A program made the position numbers and the translations under genes. This document shows positions 11,801-23,800 of a stretch of DNA of 64,000 bases, piece by piece (position 1 is the first letter of the stretch; the number at the start of each line of letters is the position of its first letter). Source of the stretch: Primulina eburnea (lineage: Eukaryota > Streptophyta > Magnoliopsida > Lamiales > Gesneriaceae); NCBI RefSeq assembly GCF_022965805.1, contig NW_027331259.1, positions 186,001 through 250,000 on the forward strand, in the 5' to 3' direction. The notes beneath the pieces were generated by a model. That model made no database searches. It was not told where the DNA came from and saw nothing but the letters and a program-made list of their open reading frames with translations.

Positions 11801-14800
11801 CTACTTGTCATCCTCAAACGGATGGACAAATTGAAATTGTCAATAGAACTTTGGGAACACTTTTGCGTGCTATTCTTAAATATAACTTGGATTGACATTT
11901 CTATGGACTTTATTTTGGGGTTGCCTAGGACTAAGAACGGGAGGGATTCTATTTTTGTTGTTGTGGATAGATTCTCTAAGATGGCACATTTTATAGCTTG
12001 TCATAAAACCGATGATGCTTCAAACATTGCGGATTTGTTCTTTAGAGAAGTCGTTAGGTTGCATGGCATGCCTAGGACTATTGTTTCTGGTCGCGATGTT
12101 AAATTCTAGTGTTACTTTTGGAAGACTTTATGGGCTAAACTTGGCACAAAATTGTTGTTTTCTACTACTTGTCATCCTCAAACGGATGGACAAACTGAAG
12201 TTGTCAATAGAACTTTGGGAACACTTTTGCGTGCTATTCTTAAATAGAACTTGGATTGACATTTCTATGGACTTTATTTTGGGGTTGCCTAGGACTAAGA
12301 AGGGGAGGGATTCTATTTTTGTTGTTGTGGATAGATTCTCTAAGATGGCACATTTTATAGCTTGTCATAAAACCGATGATGCTTCAAACATTGCGGATTT
12401 GTTCTTTAGAGAAGTCGTTATGTTGCATGGCATGCCTAGGACTATTGTTTCTGGTCGCGATGTAAATTCTTGAGTTACTTTTGGAAGACTTTATGGGCTA
12501 AACTTGGCACAAAATTGTTGTTTTCTACTACTTGTCATCCTCAAACGGATGGACAAATTGAAGTTGTCAATAGAACTTTGGGAACACTTTTGCGTGCTAT
12601 TCTTAAATAGAACTTGGATTGACATTTTATGGACTTTATTTTGGGGTTACCTAGGACTAAGAAGGGGAGGGATTCTATTTTTGTTGTTGTGGATAGATTC
12701 TCTAAGATGGCACATTTTATAGCTTGTCATAAAACCGATGATGCTTCAAACATTGCGGATTTGTTCTTTAGAGAAGTCGTTAGGTTGCATGACATGCCTA
12801 GGAATATTGTTTCAGGTCGCGATGTTAAATTCTTGAGTTACTTTTGGAAGACTTTATGGGCTAAACTTGTCACAAAATTGTTGTTTTCTACTACTTGTCA
12901 TCCTCAAACGGATAGACAAACTGAAGTTGTCAATAGAACTTTGGGAACACTTTTGCGTGCTATTCTTAAATAGAACTTGGATTGACATTTTATGGACTTT
13001 ATTTGGGGTTGCCTAGGACTAAGAAGGGGAGGGATTCTATATTTGTTGTTGTGGATAGATTCTCTAAGATGGCACATTTTATAGATTGTCATAAAACCGA
13101 TGATGCTTCAAACATTGCGGATTTGTTCTTTAGAGAAGTCGTTAGGTTGCATGGCTTGCCTAGAACTATTGTTTCTGGTCGCGATGTTAAATTCTTGAGT
13201 TACTTTCGGAAGACTTTATGGGATAAACTTGGCACAAAATTGTTGTTTTCTACTACTTGTCATCCTCAAACGGATGGACAAACTGAAGTTGTCAATAGAA
13301 CTTTGGGAACACTTTACTGTGCTATTCTTAAGAAGAACTTGGATTTACATTTCTATGTACTTTATTTTGGGGTTGCCTAGGACTAAGAAGGGGAGAGATT
13401 CTATTTTTGTTGTTTTGGTTAGATTCTCTAAGATGACACATTTTATAGCTTGTCATAAAACCGATGATGCTTCAAGCATTGCGGATTTGTTCTTTAGAGA
13501 AGTCGTTAGGTTGCATGGCATGCCTAGGACTATTGTTTCTGGTCGCGATGTTAAATTCTAGAGTTACTTTTGGAAGACTTTATGCGCTAAACCTGGCACA
13601 AAATTGTTGTTTTCTACTACTTGTCATCCTCAAACGGATGGACAAATTGAAATTGTCAATAGAACTTTGGGAACACTTTTGCGTGCTATTCTTAAATATA
13701 ACTTGGATTGACATTTCTATGGACTTTATTTTGGGGTTGCCTAGGACTAAGAACGGGAGGGATTCTATTTTTGTTGTTGTGGATAGATTCTCTAAGATGG
13801 CACATTTTATAGCTTGTCATAAAACCGATGATGCTTCAAACATTGCGGATTTGTTCTTTAGAGAAGTCGTTAGGTTGCATGGCATGCTTAGGACTATTGT
13901 TTCTGGTCGCGATGTTAAATTCTAGTGTTACTTTTGGAAGACTTTATGGGCTAAACTTGGCACAAAATTGTTGTTTTCTACTACTTGTCATCCTCAAACG
14001 GATGGACAAACTGAAGTTGTCAATAGAACTTTGGGAACACTTTTGCGTGCTATTCTTAAATAGAACTTGGATTGACATTTCTATGGACTTTATTTTGGAG
14101 TTGCCTAGGACTAAGAAGGGGAGGGATTCTATTTTTGTTGTTGTGGATAGATTCTCTAAGATGGCACATTTTATAGCTTGTCATAAAACCGATGATGCTT
14201 CAAACATTGCGGATTTATTCTTTAGAGAAGTCGTTAGGTTGCATGGCATGCCTAGGACTATTGTTTCTGGTCGCGATGTAAATTCTTGAGTTACTTTTGG
14301 AAGACTTTATGGGCTAAACTTGGCACAAAATTGTTGTTTTCTACTACTTGTCATCCTCAAACGGATGGACAAATTGAAGTTGTCAATAGAACTTTGGGAA
14401 CACTTTTGCGTGCTATTCTTAAATAGAACTTGGATTGACATTTTATGGACTTTATTTTGGGGTTACCTAGGACTAAGAAGGGGAGGGATTCTATTTTTGT
14501 TGTTGTGGATAGATTCTCTAAGATGGCACATTTTATAGCTTGTCATAAAACCGATGATGCTTTAAACATTGCGGATTTGTTCTTTAGAGAAGTCGTTAGG
14601 TTGCATGACATGCCTAGGAATATTGTTTCAGGTCGCGATGTTAAATTCTTGAGTTACTTTTGGAAGACTTTATGGGCTAAACTTGTCACAAAATTGTTGT
14701 TTTCTACTACTTGTCATCCTCAAACGGATGGACAAACTGAAGTTGTCAATAGAACTTTGGGAACACTTTTGCGTGCTATTCTTAAATAGAACTTGGATTG

Positions 14801-17800
14801 ACATTTTATGGACTTTATTTTGGGGTTGCCTAGGACTAAGAAGGGGAGGGATTCTATTTTTGTTGTTGTGGATAGATTCTCTAAGATGGCACATTTTATA
14901 GCTTGTCATAAAACCGATGATGCTTCAAACATTGCGGATTTGTTCTTTAGAGAAGTCGTTAGGTTGCATGGCATGCCTAGGACTATATATTGTTTCTGGT
15001 CGCGATGTTAAATTCTTGAGTTACTTTTGGAAGACTTTATGGGCTAAACTTGGCACAAAATTGTTATTTTCTACTACTTGTCATCCTCAAACGGATGGAC
15101 AAACTGAAGTTGTCAATAGAACTTTGGGAACACTTTTGCGTGCTATTCTTAAATAGAACTTGGATTGAAATTTCTATGGACTTTATTTTGGGGTTTCCTA
15201 GGACTAAGAAGGGGAGGGATTCTATTTTTGTTGTTGTGGATAGATTCTCTAAGATGGCACATTTTATAGCTTGTCATAAAACCGATGATGCTTCAAACAT
15301 TGCGGATTTGTTCTTTAGAGAAGTCATTAGGTTGCATGGCATGCCTAGGACTATTGTTTCTGGTCGCGATGTTAAATCCTAGAGTTACTTTTAGAAGACT
15401 TTATGGGCTAAACTTGGCAAAAAATTGTTGTTTTCTACTACTTGTCATCCTCAAACGGATGGACAAACTGAAGTTGTCAATAGAACTTTGGGAACACTTT
15501 TGCGTGTTATTCTTAAATAGAACTTCAATTGACATTTCTATGGACTTTATTTTTGGGTTGCCTAGGACTAAGAAGGGGAGGGATTCTATTTTTGTTGTTA
15601 TGGATAGATTCTCTAAGATGGCACATTTTATAACTTGTCATAAAACCGATGATGCTTCAAACATTGCGGATTTGTTCTTTAGCGAAGTCGTTAGGTTGCA
15701 TGGCTTGCCTAGAACTATTGTTTCTGGTCGCGATGTTAAATTCTTGAGTTACTTTCGGAAGACTTTATGGGATAAACTTGGCACAAAATTGTTGTTTTCT
15801 ACTACTTGTCATCCTCAAACGGATGGACAAACTGAAGTTGTCAATAGAACTTTGGGAACACTTTTGTGTGCTATTCTTAAGAAGAACTTGGATTTACATT
15901 TCTATGGACTTTATTTTGGGGTTGCCTAGGACTAAGAAGGGGAGGGATTCTATTTTTGTTTTTGTGGATAGATTCTCTAAAATGGCACATTTTATAGCTT
16001 GTCATAAAACCGATGATGCTTCAAACATTGCGGATTTGTTCTTTACAGAAGTCGTTAGGTTGCATGGCATGCCTAGGACTATTGTTTCTGGTCGCGATGT
16101 TAAATTCTTGAGTTACTTTTGGAAGACTTTATGGGCTAAACTTGGCACAAAATTGTTATTTTCTACTACTTGTCATCCTCAAACGGATGGACAAACTGAA
16201 GTTGTCAATAGAACTTTGGGAACACTTTTGCGTGCTATTCTTAAATAGAACTTGGATTGACATATCTATGGACTTTATTTTGGGGTTGCCTAGGACTAAG
16301 AAGGGGAGGGATTCTATTTTTGTTGTTGTGGATAGATTCTCTAAGATGGCACATTTTATAGCTTGTCATAAAACCGATGATGCTTCTAACATTGCGGATT
16401 TGTTCTTTAGAGAAGTCGTTAGGTTGCATGGCATGCCTAGGACTATTGTTTCTGGTCGCGATGTTAAATTCTAGAGTTACTTTTGGAAGACTTTATGGGC
16501 TAAACTTGGCACAAAATTGTTGTTTTCTACTACTTGTCATCCTCAAACGGATGGACAAACTGAAGTTGTCAATAGAACTTTGGGAACACTTTTGCGTGCT
16601 ATTCTTAAATAGAACTTGGATTGACATTTCTATGGACTTTATTTTGGGTTTGCCTAGGACTAAGAAGGGGAGGGATTCTATTTTTGTTGTTGTGGATAGA
16701 TTCTCTAAGATGGCACATTTTATAGATTGTCATAAAACCGATGATGCTTCAAACATTGCGGATTTGTTCTTTAGAGAAGTCGTTAGGTTGCATGGCATGC
16801 CTAGGACTATTGTTTCTGGTCGCGATGTTAAATTCTTGAGTTACTTTTGGAAGACTTTATGGGCTAAACTTGGCACAAAATTGTTATTTTCTACTACTTG
16901 TCATCCTCAAACGGATGGACAAACTGAAGTTGTCAATAGAACTTTGGGAACACTTTTGCGTGCTATCCTTAAATAGAACTTGGATTGACATTTCTATGGA
17001 CTTTATTTTGGGGTTGCCTAGGACTAAGAAGGGGAGGGATTCTATTTTTGTTGTTGTGGATAGATTCTCTAAGATGGCACATTTTATAGCTTCTCATAAA
17101 ACCGATGATGCTTCAAACATTGCGGATTTGTTCTTTAGAGAAGTCGTTAGGTTGCATGGCATGTCTAGGACTATTGTTTCTGGTCGCGATGTTAAATTCT
17201 AGAGTTACTTTTGGAAGACTTTATGGGCTAAACTTGGCACAAAATTGTTGTTTTCTACTACTTGTCATCCTCAAACAGATGGACAAACTGAAGTTGTCAA
17301 TAGAACTTTGGGAACACTTTTGCGTGCAATTCTTAAATAGAACTTGGATTGACATTTCTATGGACTTTATTTTGGGGTTGCCTAGGACTAAGAAGGGCAG
17401 GGATTCTATATTTGTTGTTGTGGATAGATTCTCTAAGATGGCACATTTTATAGATTGTCATAAAACCGATGATGCTTCAAACATTGCGGATTTGTTCTTT
17501 AGAGAAGTCGTTAGGTTGCATTGCTTGCCTAGAACTATTGTTTCTGGTCGTGATGTTAAATTCTTGAGTTACTTTCGGAAGACTTTATGGGATAAACTTG
17601 GCACAAAATTGTTGTTTTCTACTACTTGTCATCCTCAAACGGATGGACAAACTGAAGTATGTCAATAGAACTTTGGGAACACTTTTGTGTGCTATTCTTA
17701 AGAAGAACTTGGATTTACATTTCTATGGACTTTATTTTGGGGTTGCATAGGACTAAGAAGGGGAGAGATTCTATTTTTGTTGTTTGGTTAGATTCTCTAA

Positions 17801-18839
17801 GATGACACATTTTATAGTTTGTCATAAAACCGATGATGCTTCAAGCATTGCGGATTTGTTCTTTAGAGAAGTCGTTAGGTTGCATGGCATGCCTAGGACT
17901 ATTGTTTCTGGTCGCGATGTTAAATTCTAGAGTTACTTTTGGAAGACTTTATGGGCTAAACCTGGCACAAAATTGTTGTTTTCTACTACTTGTCATCCTC
18001 AAACGGATGGACAAATTGAAGTTGTCAATAGAACTTTGGGAACACTTTTGCGTGCTATTCTTAAATAGAACTTGGATTGACATTTCTATGGAATTTATTT
18101 TGGGGTTGCCTAGGACTAAGAAGGGGAGGGATTCTATTTTTGTTGTTGTGGATAGATTCTCTAAGATGGCACATTTTATAGCTTGTCATAAAACCGATGA
18201 TGCTTCAAACATTGCGGATTTGTTCTTTAGAGAAGTCGTTAGGTTGCATGGCATGCCTAGGACTATTGTTTCTGGTCGCGATGTTAAATTCTAGTGTTAC
18301 TTTTGGAAGACTTTATGGACTAAACTTGGCACAAAATTGTTGTTTTCTACTACTTGTCATCCTCAAACGGATGGACAAACTGAAGTTGTCAATAGAACTT
18401 TGGGAACACTTTTGCGTGTTATTCTTAAATAGAACTTGGATTGACATTTCTATGGACTTTATTTTGGGGTTGCCTAGGACTAAGAAGGGGAGGGATTCTA
18501 TTTTTGTTGTTGTGGATAGATTCTCTAAGATGGCACATTTTATAGCTTGTCATAAAACCGATGATGCTTCAAACATTGCGGATTTGTTCTTTAGAGAAGT
18601 CGTTAGGTTGCATGGCATGCCTAGGACTATTGTTTCTGGTCGCGATGTAAATTCTTGAGTTACTTTTGGAAGACTTTATGGGCTAAACTTGGCACAAAAT
18701 TGTTGTTTTCTACTACTTGTCATCCTCAAACGGATGGACAAATTGAAGTTGTCAATAGAACTTTGGGAACACTTTTGCGTGCTATTCTTAAATAGAACTT
18801 GGATTGACATTTTATGGACTTTATTTTGGGGTTGCATAG
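5836..18839 (+). repeat. integrase-derived satellite, block 1 (about 36 monomers)
   Basis: Tandem direct copies of a roughly 364-bp unit. Translated within one monomer, it covers a Ty3/gypsy integrase core: [63 protein letters not shown], a [16 protein letters not shown] segment and [15 protein letters not shown]. The first catalytic Asp (MDF) and the Glu (QTEVV) are usually present. The second, expected as the first D of SDRD, is Gly (SGRD). A monomer is 121 codons plus one base, and most junctions carry a TAG, so no long integrase frame can form. Recurrent variants include TTG to TAG after VKF, a one-base loss in GATGTAAATTC, a one-base loss in GACATTTTATGG, and a non-stop AAGAAG junction. 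The left edge monomer is more diverged (SGHD). Confidence 0.95.
9360..14808 (+). repeat. three consecutive five-monomer higher-order repeats (about 1.82 kb each)
   Basis: The same ordered set of variant monomers recurs at offsets of 1817 and 1816 bases. It comprises a monomer with an AAGAAG junction and D-to-Y in MDF, one with CAKPGTK-type bases, one with TAGTG after AAATTC, one with the GATGTAAATTC deletion and one with TTGTCACAAAA. For example the AAGAAG junctions are near 9695, 11512 and 13328. Copies within this stretch are nearly identical to each other, whereas neighbouring monomers inside one copy differ. That is the usual signature of a higher-order repeat made by unequal exchange. 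Confidence 0.88.
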
Positions 18840-20830
18840 TGTGGGGACCCGGACACTAATCATCTTCTTAATAATCTTTGGGATTTAATTATCAGTTCTG
18901 ATAAACAGGGTATAAAAATTTTTCTTTTAATAATGTAACTGCGGAAGGTAATGGAATCTAAATACTATACATGTCTGTATATAAAAATACAAATTCAGTA
19001 TTAAAATACAATAATGTACAATATGCAAATCTAAGGTTCACTACTAAAGTTCTAGTAGTAAAATCCAATCTACTCCAAGTCCGGAATCACCACGCTAACT
19101 CGTATTCTCTTATCGTCATCTCGACCCTGATACAGCCCCACCTGTTGTCATGCACACATACAAAACACGACAACAGCCGGATAACTCCGGTGAGAATAAA
19201 TCCCAGTATAAAACATGGTAAGCATGTATATAAACACACTAGTTCATAAACCATGCGATCATGCATAAACTCAATATATATTTCATAATCTAGGAAATCA
19301 ATCAAATAAGCATGCAACTCAAATCAGATAAACATGCATATAAACAATCTAAATCATAAAACATGCTAGCACAACTGAAAGCAATAACGATGGGTCCCAT
19401 GATCTAGGAGCCACATCCATGTAGGCATGCAGTTCTAATCAAATCATGTCTAGACTTGACTCAATCTATAACTCTAGGGATCCCGGTGTGAATAAGACGT
19501 CACTGGCTGTCACCTACCCTACCAATCGAGGTGCTGTACGTCTTATTCCTAGACTTCGGCCTGATCTGTATCCACATCTACAAAGGGGCGGTGATCTTCC
19601 CCTAAGCTGAGATATCGCCGAACATCTAGAAGTCTGGATGATCTCGCAGACTTTCCTATCTTAATGCATGAATACACAATCTGTAAACAAGCATAATCAT
19701 CTTAATGCAATGCAACATGATCTGTAAAAAAAGCATAATTAGATAAAACATAAACAAGAATATAGTATGTGATTTATTGGGCAACTCAACGCGATCTCAA
19801 TTGAGTTGTTCTTCCCGAATATCACATGAATTATACCTTTGTCGTCCCCGTCTGACGAAGACGATGATCTGTATTCAACTCTGTCCATCTCAATCTGAAA
19901 AGAAAATATCGAATACGCTGTATCAGTGAATAACTCGATACACAATCTGTTCTGATCACTACACAAATCAGTATAAAATCTGATCAATATCTGAACAAGA
20001 TACCATCTGATTCATATCAACAATCTCTCTATATAATCTAAATCATATCTGAATCTGATCAATCTAATTTAACTGATGTTTCGACGGCATAATAACACAA
20101 TCTTAATAACCCCGTCACTCTGAACATCACAAATATAATACTGGAACTCATAATCTGTGTCAACCTAATTCATACTCTGAATATTAACACAATTCTGATA
20201 TAGAATCTCAGTCAATATCTTTCAAAAATCATAACAAATACATAAACAATCTGTTCTTCAGTCTGACTTCAATTATATAATATCTACGGTAGTAGAAACA
20301 CCATATATGATTCCCGTCAAATTCTGACAATATCATAATTTTAACTCATGTCTAAACGTAACAAAACTTACGTCCAGTTGTAGCCTACGTTGATAGGAAC
20401 AGGGTACTGAAGTCGGATTAGAAATCAGACGGACGAATTTCGTAAAAATCTCAAGTCTAGGCTTCGAACCCTTTTCTTTTTCTATTCCCTCGATTCCTTT
20501 CGTTTGAAGACTTAGTTGTATGTATATATATATATATCTTGCATGCAACTCTTACGTGGCAATCTCTCAAATCTTTTGCCCAATTCTCTCAAAATTACGA
20601 AAATGCCATTGCCTCCAATAATTACGAAAATGCCATTGCCATCCAATAATTACGAAAATGCCATCCACTATTTACGAAAATGCCATTGACCTCCCATAAT
20701 TACGAAAATGCCATTTCCCTCAAATAATTACGAATATGCCATCCGAAAATCACAAGAATGCCATTCAATATTTAAATCAATTATTTAATTTTCAGGTTCT
20801 CACAAAAATGATGACATCTCGGGCCTTCCA
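18840..20830 (-). mobile_element. solo LTR of family A, copy 1 (1991 bp)
   Basis: It begins TGTGGGGACCCGG and ends GGGCCTTCCA inside a satellite monomer. The flanks are CATAG (18835-18839) and CCTAG (20831-20835), a 5-bp TSD with one mismatch. There is no primer-binding site, coding region or second LTR, so it is a solo LTR left by LTR-LTR recombination. Its ends and inner blocks match the LTR at 3896-5766. Orientation is minus, judged from that match. Short frames inside it (for example 18971-19249 and 19739-19987) have no recognisable product. A copy nearly identical to this one lies at 29573. Confidence 0.88.
20591..20764. repeat. AT-rich minisatellite in solo LTR copy 1 (about 7 units)
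   Basis: Units of about 24-29 bases carry the core ACGAAAATGCCATTGCC, with later units decayed to AATATGCCATCC and AGAATGCCATTC. The array occupies the LTR position that holds GC-rich hairpins in the 3896-5766 LTR. Both are next to a shared TTGCATGCAA...TACGTGGC block and TATA-like run. Confidence 0.85.
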
Positions 20831-23800
20831 CCTAGACTAAGAAGGGGAGGGATTCTATTTTTTGTTGTTGTGGATAGATTCTCTAAGATGGCACATTTTA
20901 TAGCTTGTCATAAAACCGATGATGCTTCATACATTGCGGATTTGTTCTTTAGAGAAGTCGTTAGGTTGCATGACATGCCTAGGAATATTGTTTCAGGTCG
21001 CGATGTTAAATTCTTGAGTTACTTTTGGAAGACTTTATGGGCTAAACTTGTCACAAAATTGTTGTTTTCTACTACTTGTCATCCTCAAACGGATAGACAA
21101 ACTGAAGTTGTCAATAGAACTTTGGGAACACTTTTGCGTGCTATTCTTAAATAGAACTTGGATTGACATTTTATGGACTTTATTTTGGGGTTGCCTAGGA
21201 CTAAGAAGGGGAGGGATTCTATTTTTGTTGTTGTGGATAGATTCTCTAAGATGGCACATTTTATAGCTTGTCATAAAACCGATGATGCTTCAAACATTGC
21301 GGATTTGTTCTTTAGAGAAGTCGTTAGGTTGCATGGCATGCCTAGGACTATATTGTTTCTGGTCGCGATGTTAAATTCTTGAGTTACTTTCGGAAGACTT
21401 TATGGGATAAACTTGGCACAAAATTGTTGTTTTCTACTACTTGTCATTCTCAAACGGATGGACAAACTGAAATTGTCAATAGAACTTTGGGAACACTTTT
21501 GTGTGCTATTCTTAAGAAGAACTTGGATTTACATTTCTATGGACTTTATTTTGGGGTTGCCTAGGACTAAGAAGGGGAGGGATTCTATTTTTGTTGTTTT
21601 GGTTAGATTCTCTAAGATGGCACATTTTATAGCTTGTCATAAAACCGATGATGATTCAAACATTGCGGATTTGTTCTTTAGAGAAGTCGTTAGGTTGCAT
21701 GGCATGCCTAGGACTATTGTTTCTGGTCGCGATGTTAAATTCTTGAGTTACTTTTGGAAGACTTTATGGGCTAAACTTGGCACAAAATTGTTATTTTCTA
21801 CTACTTGTCATCCTCAAACGGATGGACAAACTGAAGTTGTCAATAGAACTTTGGGAACACTTTTGCGTGCTATTCTTAAATAGAACTTGGATTGACATTT
21901 TATGGACTTTATTTTGGGGTTGCCTAGGACTAAGAAGGGGAGGGATTCTATATTTGTTGTTGTGGATAGATTCTCTAAGATGGCACATTTTATAGATTGT
22001 CATAAAACCGATGATGCTTCAAACATTGCGGATTTGTTCTTTAGAGAAGTCGTTAGGTTGCATGGCTTGCCTAGAACTATTGTTTCTGGTCGCGATGTTA
22101 AATTCTTGAGTTACTTTCGGAAGACTTTATGGGATAAACTTGGCACAAAATTGTTGTTTTCTACTACTTGTCATCCTCAAACGGATGGACAAACTGAAGT
22201 TGTCAATAGAACTTTGGGAACACTTTACTGTGCTATTCTTAAGAAGAACTTGGATTTACATTTCTATGTACTTTATTTTGGGGTTGCCTAGGACTAAGAA
22301 GGGGAGAGATTCTATTTTTGTTGTTTTGGTTAGATTCTCTAAGATGACACATTTTATAGCTTGTCATAAAACCGATGATGCTTCAAGCATTGCGGATTTG
22401 TTCTTTAGAGAAGTCGTTAGGTTGCATGGCATGCCTAGGACTATTGTTTCTGGTCGCGATGTTAAATTCTAGAGTTACTTTTGGAAGACTTTATGCGCTA
22501 AACCTGGCACAAAATTGTTGTTTTCTACTACTTGTCATCCTCAAACGGATGGACAAATTGAAATTGTCAATAGAACTTTGGGAACACTTTTGCGTGCTAT
22601 TCTTAAATATAACTTGGATTGACATTTCTATGGACTTTATTTTGGGGTTGCCTAGGACTAAGAACGGGAGGGATTCTATTTTTGTTGTTGTGGATAGATT
22701 CTCTAAGATGGCACATTTTATAGCTTGTCATAAAACCGATGATGCTTCAAACATTGCGGATTTGTTCTTTAGAGAAGTCGTTAGGTTGCATGGCATGCCT
22801 AGGACTATTGTTTCTGGTCGCGATGTTAAATTCTAGTGTTACTTTTGGAAGACTTTATGGGCTAAACTTGGCACAAAATTGTTGTTTTCTACTACTTGTC
22901 ATCCTCAAACGGATGGACAAACTGAAGTTGTCAATAGAACTTTGGGAACACTTTTGCGTGCTATTCTTAAATAGAACTTGGATTGACATTTCTATGGACT
23001 TTATTTTGGAGTTGCCTAGGACTAAGAAGGGGAGGGATTCTATTTTTGTGTTTGTGGATAGATTCTCTAAGATGGCACATTTTATAGCTTGTCATAAAAC
23101 CGATGATGCTTCAAACATTGCGGATTTGTTCTTTAGAGAAGTCGTTAGGTTGCATGGCATGCCTAGGACTATTGTTTCTGGTCGCGATGTAAATTCTTGA
23201 GTTACTTTTGGAAGACTTTATGGGCTAAACTTGGCACAAAATTGTTGTTTTCTACTACTTGTCATCCTCAAACGGATGGACAAATTGAAGTTGTCAATAG
23301 AACTTTGGGAACACTTTTGCGTGCTATTCTTAAATAGAACTTGGATTGACATTTTATGGACTTTATTTTGGGGTTACCTAGGACTAAGAAGGGGAGGGAT
23401 TCTATTTTTGTTGTTGTGGATAGATTCTCTAAGATGGCACATTTTATAGCTTGTCATAAAACCGATGATGCTTCAAACATTGCGGATTTGTTCTTTAGAG
23501 AAGTCGTTAGGTTGCATGACATGCCTAGGAATATTGTTTCAGGTCGCGATGTTAAATTCTTGAGTTACTTTTGGAAGACTTTATGGGCTAAACTTGTCAC
23601 AAAATTGTTGTTTTCTACTACTTGTCATCCTCAAACGGATAGACAAACTGAAGTTGTCAATAGAACTTTGGGAACACTTTTGCGTGCTATTCTTAAATAG
23701 AACTTGGATTGACATTTTATGGACTTTATTTTGGGGTTGCCTAGGACTAAGAAGGGGAGGGATTCTATTTTTGTTGTTGTGGATAGATTCTCTAAGATGG

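Noticed and set aside
5836..18839. CRISPR-like or gene-cluster interpretation of the regular repeats
   Set aside because: There are no unique spacers; the 364-bp units are contiguous and the context is eukaryotic.
18840..20830. Host gene or promoter between satellite blocks
   Set aside because: The segment has LTR ends, a 5-bp TSD with one mismatch and a second near-identical copy, and no coding frame with a recognisable product.
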